Shown here: in pieces, positions 12,403-23,856 of the stretch
Numbering within the stretch: the first letter of the stretch is position 1
How the letters are laid out: every line of letters starts with the position of its first letter
Source: Echinometra lucunter
Taxonomy: Eukaryota > Echinodermata > Echinoidea > Camarodonta > Echinometridae
Assembly (NCBI GenBank): GCA_029962745.1
Contig: CM057170.1
Location: 22,330,838 to 22,394,837 of the forward strand
Reading direction: 5' to 3'
Length of the DNA stretch: 64,000 nt
Made by a program: the position numbers and the translations under genes
The notes under the pieces: generated by a model
The model's input: the letters and a program-made list of their open reading frames with translations, nothing else
Told to the model about the DNA's origin: nothing
Databases searched by the model: none

Positions 12403-12705
12403 TTACTACTACTCTTTTTTTCCTTATTCCTCTCCTTCCTCTTCCTTTTCTTCTTTTTCCCTTCTTCTAATTCTCCCTCTTTTTCTTCTTCCTCTTCTTA
12501 TGTTTCTTCCGTTTTCTAATATTTTCCACTTGTTATTCTTCGTCTTCTTCTTTTTCTTCTTCTTCTTCTCCTCCTCCTCCATCTTTTTCTTCTTCCTCCT
12601 CCTCTTTTTCATTTTCTTCTTCTTCCTTCTCTTCTTCTTCTTCATCTCCCCCATTTTCTCCTCCTCCTCTTTCTCCTCCGTCTTCTTCTTCTAGTTCCTC
12701 ACAAA
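12160..12705. repeat. Long pyrimidine-rich simple-repeat tract
   Basis: About 540 bp dominated by TTC/CTC triplets on the plus strand, with (ATC)n at about 12270-12300 and a clean (CTA)n run at 12366-12412. Long readings through it are runs of F, S, L and Y on one strand and K/E on the other; these are artefacts of the repeat. The strand asymmetry would allow triplex-type structure, which is inference. Confidence 0.9.
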
Positions 12706-14175
12706 AAATATATAAAACTAGGCTGGTTAGGTAAGTTTGTATTTCTCCCAGGTGTAGGGAATGTTGTATCATGTGTACTTTGTCGACGAGGAATTGATTG
12801 AAAATGCAATCATAGGGGACCCACTGGCCGCGTTTTTGCTTCCAGGAAACAAAACCGAACGCGAAAAGGTGACACAAACTTAAAAAACCTTTCCCCTGCG
12901 TGTCTCGAGGCGACCATATCAAAACAAAATAAAACAGAGAAAAGGTTGATTTAACCTTCGTCCGTTTGTTACGTACATGCTTTTGCCCCATATTTTATTT
13001 TCCTAATTGCCGGTTATATTACCCTTGAAATAAATACATATGTCAGTGAATAAAAACTGTTATAAATCTGAAAGTAAAAATACTGAAAAGATGAGATGCA
13101 GTATCAAGATTTGATTCATTGTGTATGGCAATTCAGCCATTCTGTTATTTTGTTACCCCGTGGTATGTCCTTTCATTGCTATTTTGTATGCACCTATTTA
13201 ATGTTTTTGGTTTACTTAAATGGAAAGTACACACAACACAATGTGCTTCACCCGTGAAATAATTCTTTCATTTCTTACTCTCTCAATTCATACATTTATC
13301 ACACAAAGCACCTAAGGTTGTTAAAATATTTTTTAAAACATCTCCACAGTTATTATGTTAACGTTATCAAGAAAATTGTTTAGCTTCATCAAACCTTAAT
13401 ATCTCTCATAATAATTTGTTATATTATTTTGTGATATAACCCAATTCCGTTTTGAGTGACATCCTCAAGCATTTCTTCGCAAATTGCACACTTCTCTTAT
13501 CTACTGCGCCAAAGTGTTTGACCGGATTAAGATTCACCCACTAAAATATATTGCCATACAAAATGTTTTGCACAGAAGGAGCTTAAACAGGAAAGACATA
13601 AGGCAGTCTAAGATATGCTTTCAGCAAATGTTGAAAAGAATTTGGCATTGACGGGATCTGACCTCTGTAAAAGTTATATTTTGTTTATGAAGGAAGGCCT
13701 CTGGCGCTCACGTGTAATAGCAAAGATAAATAAAACTACTTTCAAGTCAACTTTGTCGTACTTCAAAATGACACTGAATATACAGGAAAAAATCTCTTAG
13801 GTGTCTATACGAAATCCAAAACATTGACAGCAGAACATTTTGGGGAATCGTTACGAATGTAGCAGAAACAGCACATCAAAACAATCAGAGATACTCGGAT
13901 AAATTGTCGTAACCCTTCGAGAATATCGTGTCGACTATTTATTTTGATAGTCAACAACCACTGCTTTCACCTCGGTAAAAAAAAAAGGGTTGGGTTGAAA
14001 AAAAAAGAAAAGGAAAAACCGCCACCCTACCGTCTTATGTAGGACGCAAACCGACTGAAGAAACGGGGAAAAATTGAAACAAATTGATTCTGGCGAGCAG
14101 CTGCATGTCAGAGTGGATGTAGCACATGCTCTCCAGAGGGTCCTGAAAAGCCGACCTGAAGATCACATTGTTTGA
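12706..14175. other. No gene recognised
   Basis: Ordinary AT-rich DNA with short ORFs only. I could support no repeat family or terminal inverted repeats here. Confidence 0.55.
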
Positions 14176-14350
14176 GCCGGTTTCACGAAAAAGCTTCATT
14201 TCAAACCATCGTTTAAACTATGGTTTAAACCTCCGGTGTAGACTAAAATAAGCGTAAGTAAGCGTAAGGTATACAAGCGTAATACTGTCAGCCAATTCGT
14301 CAAGAGGACATGCGGGTACGTTTATCGAGGTTTAAACCATAGTTTGAGTA
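14176..14350. mobile_element. Probable small fold-back element
   Basis: The left part contains GGTTTCACGAAAAAGC and then a 15-bp segment CTATGGTTTAAACCT (14218-14232) whose perfect inverse AGGTTTAAACCATAG lies at 14328-14342. The start resembles the GTTTCACAAAG start of the element at 45018. No target duplication could be fixed and the outer ends are unclear, so this is a candidate only. Confidence 0.5.
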
Positions 14351-15131
14351 AATTATTTCACTACTTTGGTTTATCAACCTCAAAATCCTCCTTTCCTGAA
14401 GATCATGTGCATCGGCCGCCAACCTAAACATTTACAGTTCCTTCAACAGTGTAGCAATCAGTTATCAGTTCAATCCTACTATCCACCATTCCTGTATATG
14501 ATTTTTTTTTTCCAGCCTAAATACCCTCCTATCATTTATCTGAATCAGCTTTGAATCCAAACCTTCTTTTCCTTTCCTAAGATTTTAGTAAGAATGCGTT
14601 TCCCACTTCAGCCATCCCCTCTTCCTATAATTATCTCAGGAACTACCGTATCCTTTGCTTACATGACTATAATTTCAACCCCAAGCTATCCGCCTTTCCT
14701 GTGCATTATTTCAAAAGTTTTCAGCTTATTAACCTATGGTTTTTTTTTCTTTAAGGCCTATCTGAATCGGTTTTCAACTCCAAACTACCCCTCCCCCATT
14801 ATACTTAACATTTGAATTGGTTTAAGCCCGATAGAACCTTCTTCCTTTATCTGAAGATTATCTGAAGCGGTGTTCTACCCCTAACTCTCTCCCTTACCCA
14901 ATTATCCTTTAATTCAGTTTTTTTGAACCCCAACTCTTTTTTTTTTCTTAGCATTATGAATCGGTTTCGAACATCAAACATTCATTTTCCTTCAAACTCT
15001 CTAACTAGATTTTAAACCCAACTACCCCTCTTCCGATAGTTTATCGAGATTGGTTTTCAACTCCGTTTCTTACCATACATTAAAAAAAACAACCAACAAA
15101 CAATAAACAAACAAATAAACGAACAAAAATT

Positions 15132-15210
15132 GTAGAATAGACAGTAAATTACTGGCAGCAGAGTTGCCAGTAATTTACTGTATTTCTCAGTATTGAATAT
15201 TGTTTATTCT
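15132..15210. repeat. Nested hairpin with perfect 17-bp stem
   Basis: ACAGTAAATTACTGGCA (15141-15157) is followed after 7 nt by its exact inverse TGCCAGTAATTTACTGT (15165-15181). An outer pair GTAGAATA / TATTCTAC lies at 15132-15139 and 15203-15210. More TTTACTGT-like words occur to about 15330. This looks like part of a fold-back transposon, but the element ends are not resolved. Confidence 0.75.
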
Positions 15211-15330
15211 ACGGTAAAACTGTAAGCAACATTAAGTATCTAACTGTAAATGATACAGTATTTTGCTGTAACATTTACTGTAAATTCCTACTGCAATTTT
15301 TTTTTTGTTTTACAGGATATGGCTTTTCAC

Positions 15331-16320
15331 AGTAACAAAACTTAACTACCCTTCCTTCCTAAATATTATCTAACTTGGTTTTTCACCCCTTTCCATCCCT
15401 CTTTCCTAAACATTATTTCATTTGACTGCTGACATTATCAACGATGCTTCATCGGTCTTGACACCCACGGAATCAAATCAACCGAATGTCTGCAGCAAGA
15501 TTAAATGAGTGATCTCAAGGTCTCTCAGCCTTGGAGCAAAATTTTGATCTCTCCTAAAGTGGGGGGAAAAACGAATCGTAATTGCAATCATTGCTACTGA
15601 TCGACGAGTACACAATAGTATGACTCGGATTATGTTATATTCATGCCAGTCATTGTTGCAATGGAAGGTAGTGATTTTTTATATTTTTTTATTTTTTATT
15701 TTTTTTGGGGGGGGGAGGGAGAGCCGAAAAACCTCAAACGATGAAAATTGTCTGCAGAAAAAAAAAAAAACATTCATACAGGATAAGCTATTGCGGATAT
15801 TGAATTTGTAGCAGAAATTTTAGACATGAATTGGTATATAGTAATAAGGGGGGGGGGGGGGTATTGCCACCACCATAAAGGGAATAAAGCCATCAGAGCT
15901 TATAGCCAGCAGAAACTATTCTTTTTTATTATCTTTATTGCAGAGTACATTTCCTGTCTGTTATGATATACAGTAAATGATCACCGAAAAAAAAAGAGAA
16001 ATAATTTGAAACTCCAGATGATTTATTTCTCTGTCTTATTCACTTTACAGACACCTTGATTTCGTTGATCGAAATGTTGTTTTTTATTTTTCGAAGACTA
16101 ATTGTATTTTTTAAAGTTTAGGAAAATACATGTGCATACAATGTCAATATCTCGTCGGGGAAAACACGACTTCTTGGGAAAGTCTGTATCGACAAGTTTA
16201 AAAAATGTTAAAAGAAAATACTTGCTTTAAAAAAATCCGGGAATCCTTCAAGTTAAAAAATATAGAACAAGAAAGGAATGGTGTCTATAAAAAAAAAAAC
16301 GAAACAAAAACAAACGAGTT
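15331..16320. other. No gene recognised; homopolymer runs
   Basis: Contains T-rich DNA with a G run near 15675-15716, an A run near 15759-15770 and a G run near 15847-15859. Only short ORFs without recognisable content. Confidence 0.55.
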
Positions 16321-16450
16321 GTTACGGCACATTTTGGTAACGAAACCAAAATGTGCAGCTACCAAAGTGTGCAGTACTACCTTGCCGCACATTCTGGTAC
16401 ACAGCACATTTTGGTAACGGAACTTCATGACCAAAATGTACCGGTAGTGC
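16321..16450. repeat. Hairpin-rich cluster of GCACATTTTGGTAAC motif, copy 1
   Basis: The word GCACATTTTGGTAAC and close variants occur repeatedly in both orientations (for example GGCACATTTTGGTAACG near 16326 and CCAAAATGTGCAG near 16347), so adjacent copies can pair with one another. The same motif cluster recurs at 17340-17500. This is likely a MITE or satellite-like unit; no boundaries with target duplications were found. Confidence 0.75.
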
Positions 16451-16681
16451 TCCTATACCTGCCCGGGGATGATTACTGTTCAGGGGCAGTTAGCTGGGGG
16501 AGGGGGTAGAGGGTTCCTTGTGTAGTTATGATACGGTGTCGAGGTGCGAGGGTGTGCGTGTGGTATGTGTGGGAGGGGGTGTTTGTGTGAGTGAAGTTAT
16601 TGTGTGTGCCTTTGTATGTGGGTACGTGTGTGTGTGGAGGTACCGTGGTCCAGTTGTTTATTAAAGTGATTACACAATGTT

Positions 16682-16704
16682 TATATATATATATATATAT
16701 ATAT
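16682..16704. repeat. (AT)n microsatellite
   Basis: A short AT run. The preceding 16540-16640 is GT-rich on the plus strand with interrupted GTGTGTG. Confidence 0.9.
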
Positions 16705-17102
16705 GATCGAGAATAGAATTCTAAGAAGAATAACATTAAAAATTTGATGATTTTCAATCGAAATCAATGCATTTTGGCTAATATTCTCATAAAAAATCAA
16801 AAATTGACCAACTCAAAATTTGTATATGAGGTATGACGTAAAAGTAAAAGTAGGTACCCAGCTTCGCGCATTGCAGTTGTGCTGCGCGCTAGACTGTATA
16901 ATTTGTATTGTAGAATTGCGCTACAAGGTGCCCACAAAGTGGGTACCCAGTTGAAACTGGGTCACAGATGAGGGGTCAAGAATATCCTGAAATCTTACCA
17001 CGTTTGGGGGTTTCCTTGGCAACATGACTTTTTAAAGAATTTTAGGCAGATGATTTTCTGCCGATAAAATCATGCTCTTGTAAATGAACTACCTTTGTTT
17101 CA

Positions 17103-17310
17103 GCAGTGGATACCCCCTTTAAGGCGCTTGACTGGAGTCGCGAGGATCGGGGGTTCGATCCCCGGTACGGCACTTATGCCCTTGAGCAAGGCATTTGATT
17201 TTGTCGTACATTGATACCAACGTGTGCATGCTTGTTTAATCAAGTGAATGCAGGGGAGAAAGAGGGGAGTGGAATAAAGAGGAACGACTATATTATGAGT
17301 GTAATCCCCT
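17103..17310 (+). mobile_element. tRNA-derived SINE (leucine/serine-like head)
   Basis: The plus strand carries a tRNA-like 3' half with a B-box, GGGGGTTCGATCCCCGG (17149-17165), preceded by AAGGCGCTTGACTGGAG. The body then reads ATGCCCTTGAGCAAGGCATT, the position equivalent to CCTTTGGCAAGAC of the 53084 type. The head closely matches the minus-strand fragment at 29578-29640, so the two belong to one subfamily. It directly precedes the second hairpin-motif cluster at 17340. Confidence 0.7.
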
Positions 17311-17339
17311 GAGGTTACCAAATTGAGCCGTCAATGTCC

Positions 17340-17500
17340 TGCACATTTTGGTAACAAAACGAAAATTTGCAGTTACCAAAATGTAAAGTACTATGTTACT
17401 GCACATTTTGGTTCCGTTACTTAAATGTGCAGTTACCCTTTTCGTAACTGCACACTTTGGTTTTGTTACCGAAATGTGCAATTCACCAAAATGTGCCGAG
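17340..17500. repeat. Hairpin-rich cluster of GCACATTTTGGTAAC motif, copy 2
   Basis: At least six variants of the motif occur in alternating orientation (GCACATTTTGGTAACAAAAC at 17341, CAGTTACCAAAATGTAAAG near 17371, GCACATTTTGGTTCCGTTAC near 17402, and more), about 30 bp apart. The layout mirrors the cluster at 16321-16450, about 1 kb away, with the same alternation of strands. Confidence 0.75.
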
Positions 17501-17519
17501 TCGGCAGAGGGTGGGATTC

Positions 17520-18060
17520 CTTGTTTCTTTTACCACATGACACGTCTTTCATAACATCGCGCTTGCTTGGATGTTGACGAGACTTTCCCTTACATCACTC
17601 CTTACATCACGTACCGAGAAATCACGGTTATCAATGATAACTAGCATGACGAGAGAGGTGTTTCACCACGGAGGTATAAAAAGAGATGTGCTACACACAA
17701 CCACACTTTGTTAAAACTAGAGGGTCGTTCTTAGAGTCATGCTAACCTTTTTGCACAGCTTTGTGAAACAACCCCTGAACACAAAATAATTCTTGTCGAT
17801 TTCAAGCTGAATCTTTATCCTCGTAGAGACAAGGCTCTCCATCACAATGATATAAAAAGATCGAGGACCTTATCATACAACGAAGAACTTGCGCAATGAA
17901 GAACCTGCTCACGAACTATCACGGGGCTGGAAAGCTCCCACAGAAAACACAGACTATCATGATTATGCACGAGACAGAAATAATTTACTTAGGCCCGCTT
18001 GGAATATTGTTGCACTGCATTTTAGACAAAACTCAAAATACTTTCTTCATTATGTGCAAT
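17520..18060. other. No gene recognised
   Basis: No recognisable coding or repeat structure. Short overlapping ORFs at 17889-18233 have no identifiable domain. Confidence 0.5.
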
Positions 18061-18069
18061 ATTCTATGT

Positions 18070-18300
18070 ATGATACTTTTATCATGCATGTCTTGGGAGT
18101 AGCAGGTGTGGGGGCACATGCCTCCGGGCAACAGTGTTGTACGTCACTTTTGCGCACCCTGACCCACTTGTTGCTCCCTAATCTTTTTTACATGTTCTTT
18201 CATTCTTATTATGTATTTGTCCGCTGCTATTGATGTACTGTACCTGTGCTTTTTTTAATCTGGTCGAATAAATAATAATAATAATATAATAATAATTAAT
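18070..18300 (+). mobile_element. Possible LINE 3' tail with (AATA)n end
   Basis: A T-rich 3'-UTR-like stretch ends in GGTCGAATAAATAATAATAA and further AAT units. This layout resembles the 3' end of the LINE at 21240-21520, which ends GATGAATAAATATC. No ORF remains. The call rests only on the tail type, so confidence is limited. Confidence 0.4.
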
Positions 18301-18429
18301 TTTATCCATTCAAATCATAATTATATTTGGACCCCATCGCTAATGCACTTGCACTGCACCCGGATGACCTCCTTGTAAAAAAAGTGTAAGTTCTATGACG
18401 CCTTTTTAATACTTTTAAGCCATTGATAT

Positions 18430-18615
18430 CAGGCAACTCGCTCGTGATGACGGTCTCCCGTGTTCACAAATTATATTAATTGCAATATGTTAATTTCCAA
18501 TCGAAATACTTTCTGTGTATTATTGTTAATGATATGTGTATATTTTTCTGTAATGATTGATTCTTTGTATTATGTTGTTGAACGCAGAAATAAAAGTCAA
18601 ACAAACAAACAAACA
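18430..18615 (+). mobile_element. Possible LINE 3' tail with (CAAA)n end
   Basis: An AT-rich segment ends GCAGAAATAAAAGTCAAACA and continues as CAAA units. A polyadenylation-like AATAAA followed by a short tandem tail is typical of CR1-group 3' ends. It is not matched to a body in this window. Confidence 0.4.
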
Positions 18616-18619
18616 ATAA

Positions 18620-20239
18620 GGTGACAACCAGGTCATTTCCGGTAACAAGAAAGTTGTGGAAAATGTGGGATTTTTCTCTTTTTTTTGTAATTTTCTGAAG
18701 GTCCTCAGTATAAAGTAATAATAATTTTCAAATTAGTTTAGAATATCTATGGCTTCTGATATCTTTCATGTTTAAAAAAAATGGTGCCAAAACCATATAA
18801 CAAGAATAACTGAAAATATGAACTTTTTTTACTTTGAATTTTCATTTCTTGTAATTTTCTAACTTTCACTCTTCTGTTACCTTTGGTATCATTTATAGGT
18901 CAAGTTTTCAATCAAGATACTCTAGATTTCCAGTTGTTATAATGAATTATGAAATGTGATACTCCACCAAAACATATTTCTTTAAGCTTAATTTTCCATG
19001 TTTTTCTTGACATTATGAATAGCGCCTCCACTTCGCAACCATTGAAATTGTCGACCATGCTGAACTGAAGAGATTACATTTCCCAATCTCTGTGGCAAAT
19101 ATGAAAATGACTGGTCAAATTATAGAGAAATAAGTAGAAAACGAATGATTTTAGCACTTTCACAATTTATTCAATTATAATGTAGTAAATAGCGCCCCCT
19201 TGACAAAAAGATGGAAAAAATATGGAAATGATCGGTCCAAATAAAAAACATATATGTTGGAAGCACAATGCCCCCCTCCCCCCCCCCCTCCCCCCCCCCC
19301 CCTTGGGCTTGGAAAAGGTCAAAATACCCCAGGCTATCAGGTTATGTTAGTTGGTAGGCATAAACCCTGGACTGTCGAAACACGTCACAGAGGTCTGAGC
19401 AGAGACTAAATGAAGACAATGGGGATCGTATAACTGCTCCAGACCTATATTGACACAGCCAGTAGGCAGTCTTGCTAGGCTTCTCTCAAGATGCAATGTA
19501 TTTAAATAAAGTGTCATTTAGGGTCTGAGCCTGCAGACTAGCGCTTTATTGGTCGAGACAGAAATTCGACACACACACACACACGCGCGCGCACCCACAA
19601 TCGTTCATCAGCTAATCCACCTTGGCCACGTTCCTAGGAAAGAAAAAAGGTAAAGAGCTGATGAAGTTCTTATACGAAAATGTCTATAACATATCAAAAA
19701 CACAATTAGCGCTACTTCCATTCAAAACGGTCCGCTTATTGGCAAAAATAAAATGAAATAAAATAAAATAAAATAAAATAAATAAATAAATAAATGAGTA
19801 AATGCATCACTTGATAACTATAAGTGAATGGATGAATAAATAAGTAAATAAGTAAGTAGATAAATGATTATATAAATGATTATATAAATAAGTAGATAAA
19901 CAGATAAAATGAACTAATTGATTAAACAATTAAAAATTAAATATATGTTAAATGACACAAATTCGCTTTAGGATTGCTCTTTTTTTAGGTGTTTTTGCTT
20001 GTTTTTTTGTTTTGTTTTGTTTTAAGATTACAATATGCAGGTCACCAGCAGAATGTGCTCAACATAATGTGACGGAGACCTGGCGTTGTTATTACACTGA
20101 AACAATGTCTTTAAAATGCCAAATGTTTATGTCTTGACTTTCGAGCGATATGCAAACAGATACAATTTGTCCATAAAATTTCAAAATAAAAGTGAATATT
20201 TTGATCGTTGTTTCTGTTAGTAAGCATTGTTTTTTTTTA
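18620..20239. other. No gene recognised; AT-rich with simple repeats
   Basis: Holds interrupted C runs at about 19269-19303, a CA/CG patch near 19572-19592 and an (AAAAT)/(AAAT)n tract at about 19746-19800 that grades into degenerate TAAA/GATA repeats to 19910. No coding signal was seen. Confidence 0.55.
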
Positions 20240-21520
20240 GACAGGCTTTAGAGCTCTAAATATTTCTTGCCCGAGATTATGAAATATGGGTCTTTTTTAC
20301 TGAATATCGAAGATGTATTATTTGATATTGTTTTAATAGATAGAGTACCATCAACGAAATTCCTTGGTTTGCACATTGATGAGCACCTGAGTTGGAAAAT
20401 CCATATAAATCATCTGTGTAAGACACTTTCAAAAAGTAGTGGCGTAATACATAAATTGAAATCATCATTACCTAAGGATATTATTCTTATGATGTACTCA
20501 ACATTAATTCTTCCTTATCTCAATTATGGTGTTCTTGCATGGGGTAATTCTCTTAAAACTTATCTTGAAAAATTACATTTGATTCAAAAGAGAGACTTAA
20601 GAATTATTTGTAATGTAAGCTTTCGTGAGCACACCAACACGCTTTTTTATAGGCATAGAATTTCAAAGTTGCAAGATATATATCATATCACTTTCAACTG
20701 GGTGCTCTCATGTATGGCTTCAATTGTGGTGTCCTACCACTGGCTTTGGCCAACATTTTTCAGAAAAACAGTCAGGTTCATCACCATGCTATACGAAATG
20801 TTTCCTCATTTCACTTACCCAAAGTAAGGGCAAAATTTCGTTTTAATAGATTGGTTTGTAATGGACCTAGGTTGTGGAACTCGCTTGATTCTAGCGTTAA
20901 GCAATCTGTTAGCCTCTCTGCATTCAAGCGTACACTTAAAGCTTATCTTCTTGATGATTATTGTGACTCTTAGAGTATTGGTATTATGTTGTAGTTATTT
21001 TGATGCCTCTGGCGTACTCCTGTGTAATTCCCTTTCTTTATATTCTTTGTCTAACGAAATAATTTGTAGATTGTCAACCTATCATTCCTTCGTTTTCCAT
21101 GTGTTTTTGTACTTGTGTGTGATGTACCTGTTGTCGATGTGCTGTACTCCTATTTTTATCATTCCTCATATTTTCTATCTTCTCTCCCGTCTTGTTATTC
21201 ATAAATCTATAGTCCCCCTTTTTTGTTTATAGCCTGTGTTTTTTTCTTTCTCCATCCCTTTTATATTGTATTCTTAGGTAGTTACAGTATTATAATTTCA
21301 TTCCATTAGTAACGTCGATATGTACCAGCCAAGTTATAGGTTGGTTCAGAGGGGACCTTACACCTTACAAGCTCTGCTTTTACCAAGGTCTCCTCTCTTT
21401 AATCCACTTCATTATACTGTTGTATTTTGTTTGCATTGTAATATATAACATTGATCGTATGCAAAGTTGTATGTAATATGTGGAAAGAAAGATGAATAAA
21501 TATCTATTTATCCATCTATC
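20240..21520 (+). mobile_element. 5'-truncated LINE fragment (CR1/L2 group) with 3' UTR
   Basis: The fragment includes the end of an RT-containing ORF (20267-20973), then about 500 bp of T-rich 3' UTR, and a tail with GATGAATAAATATC grading into ATCTAT-type units near 21493-21530. Everything upstream of the late RT region (endonuclease and most of the RT) is missing. That is the usual 5' truncation of target-primed insertions. No target duplication was resolved. Confidence 0.8.
20267..20973 (+). pseudogene. LINE reverse-transcriptase C-terminus, frameshifted
   Basis: In the first frame (20267 to about 20700) the reading includes STKFLGLHIDEHLSWKIHI, then PYLNYGVLAWGNS and IQKRDLRIICN. These are the hallmark blocks downstream of the RT catalytic core in CR1/L2/Crack-type non-LTR elements. 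A frameshift near 20700 moves the reading to another frame, which continues with FNCGVLPLALANIF, SSFHLPKVRAKFRF, GPRLWNSLDSS and SAFKRTLKAYLLDDY before a stop at 20971-20973. The catalytic YADD region and the endonuclease are absent. The family would copy LINE RNA in the nucleus; this copy cannot. Similarity was judged by eye. Confidence 0.85.
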
Positions 21521-21538
21521 GATCTATATGGGAACCAT

Positions 21539-21673
21539 CTTCTCTTTACAAACAGCGCTATGTATATCTAACTGCAGATGATATGAATTTTCTATTATTC
21601 TGTTTATCTTCTTTTTACAAACAGCGCTGTGTATAATTGCAGATGATATGAATTTTCTATTCTTTTGTTTATA
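21539..21673. repeat. Tandem duplication, unit about 68 bp
   Basis: Two adjacent, slightly diverged copies (about 21539-21607 and 21609-21673) share TTTACAAACAGCGCT and GCAGATGATATGAATTTTCT. They differ by a small deletion. It lies just past the LINE tail. Confidence 0.85.
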
Positions 21674-23856
21674 TGATGAACAGATAAATTATCCTATCTG
21701 CTGTGGTGAAAAGTCAAAGATATTTTTTTTTCACTTCGCCCCTCTTTCATCAATTTAGAAAGAGTTGATAGAGTTGATATTTCGCTATGAGGTTCACAAC
21801 GATATAAATCTGTGCCATGCGAAAACAAACCCTGTGCGCTGGGGCATTGCTAATATTTTAACCGACAATGTAGCACTTTGGCTTTTGCTGTTTCGGGGAA
21901 TAACGCACACCACAGTACGTACGCCTGTTTTCCTAAGGCGTTTATGTGAGATGTCTATTTACATAAGGAAACATGATAACCTTGTTTTTGTCTCCCACAT
22001 TCCGATTTTTCACCCCCCCCCCCCCTTGTTTTGCCTCTCTCTATCCTTTCCTTGGTTTTCCTTTTAAGCCATAGCATGCTTATTTTTTATTACTTTGTAC
22101 TCTTGTTTATATTTCCATTTTAGTTTTTATTTTTCTGTTTCCCATCCTTCACATTTCACTCCTCCTCCTCTTCATGCTCTTTTTCTAGAATCATCTTTTG
22201 CATTTCTGTTTCATCTTCGCCACAATCGTTTCTTTCACTATAGCTGTGTTCTTGTTTTTTAATGCCGCTACCCCAATATCCGACGATCTCGTTTCTCCCC
22301 CCCCCCCCCGCTCTCTCGCTTAGTCCCTTTTCTCTACGCTCTATTTTGAAGCTATGACGTGATTGTTTTATATTCAATTTACCCTTGTCCTTCAGTCCAT
22401 CTTTTCTGTTTCCTCTTCACATTTATAGCGCCTTCTCATAATCTCTCTCCCTCCCTTTATCTCTCTCTCTCTCTCTTCGTCTTTTGTTTTCGATTGCAAA
22501 ATCGTTGTCCTCATCCCACTCCCACTCCGCCCTCTGCACTTTAATCTGTCAAGCATGAACATTCGGTCTCACTCTACTCGTATTACTTGTTTGTCTCTTA
22601 AGCACCTTGTAACATCAACATTTGTTACTTTTAAATGATCAATTATCGAGCCATATGCGTGGGGATGCTTCACCCGATATTAACCGTAGCCGACTATAAG
22701 CTAAGCTTTCCCAAACACTGCGAATCCCGACCCGGTCTTTTGCCCGAGGCTGCGATAGGATACCCGTCGAAGCAGACCCAAACACCATGGTTTTCGGGAG
22801 CAGAAGCACGTTCTGAGCGTCTAGTGATTGAAACGAAGATGGACATCCAATGCGAGGGACGTCTACAATTTTCAACTGTAATTAATTAATCGCTTTCATC
22901 AACACTGATCTTGCATTTAAGAGAAGCTAAAGAGGTGGAGAATTTTTATTCTTAAGGAGTTGAAGGCGCCTGCCAATACCTCCTTACGGATCAGAATTCG
23001 TATCAAGAGAATCGGGGACTGTCTGTCTGTCTGGTAATAACCCGTTCATATCTACTTAAGACGCAAATGAACCTCGGAAGGTTACCGCATGTCATCTCTT
23101 GTCGACTAAAACGTTCGTAACACAAAGGACACGGCACGAACACGGCACAAACGCGAGGTAAATGCCGTGCCAGATAGTCCAGCACGAACAGACATGGTAC
23201 AACCCAAAGGTACAACCTTCCGAAACATCCATAGTTATGCCTTTTCGACTGCATATATAAAAGCTCTCGGGATAGAAACCGGAAGTCTTCTCACTTCTCT
23301 TTCAAAAAGCGCGCGCCCTTGCTGTATTATTCCCCGTGTACTGATTACATAGACAGTATATAAGGTCAAGTCGCTGAAGCATAGTTGTGTGTTTAATTAA
23401 TGTTTTTTTTCCGATAACATACAATTACAATAAATCATATTAAGCCTTGATTTTCATTTCGTCATGCATTGCCTTATTCGCCCTTTTTTGAAAGAACTTT
23501 ACTTTCTGGCCTAAGCAGCATGGCCTTGCTTCTCTCTCTCTCTCTCTCTCTTTAAATTTTTAATCTATATATATATAAATTTTGTCGGCGTGTGTGTAGG
23601 TGTCTCTCTGTCTCTATCTTTCTCTCCCATTTCTTTTTGTCTCTCCAAGGTTTTCTGTCTCCCCCCTCTCCCCCTCTTTTACACACACGCCCACACACAC
23701 TCACCTCACTATTTTCCTCTTAACCTCTCTGCCTATATTTCTCCACCCCCACCTCTAACGCCACTAACATTCTCTCCTCCATCATGTCCATGGTGCTGAC
23801 TTTAGACTTACATCTCAAAGAGCAATTAGTTTACATGGAAGTAATGTTTGGTGTTA
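21674..23856. other. No gene recognised; pyrimidine-rich patches
   Basis: C runs occur near 22013-22024 and 22298-22309, CT-rich DNA at 22440-22480 and 23530-23550, and a CA/CT-rich patch at 23590-23790. The 22650-23340 part is less AT-rich and has open frames of 60-84 codons on both strands, without recognisable domains or splice structure. Confidence 0.5.

Noticed and set aside
12260..12991. Long low-complexity frames on both strands (144 and 152 codons)
   Set aside because: They are readings of TTC/CTC/CTA simple repeats; runs of F, S, Y or K/E without any domain.
16473..17505. CRISPR-like array (repeated words at 16-17 kb)
   Set aside because: The words alternate in orientation, spacers are not unique equal-length units, and the DNA is eukaryotic.
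20625..20846. Third-frame ORF over the LINE
   Set aside because: A shadow of the RT C-terminus; the real reading moves between two other frames.
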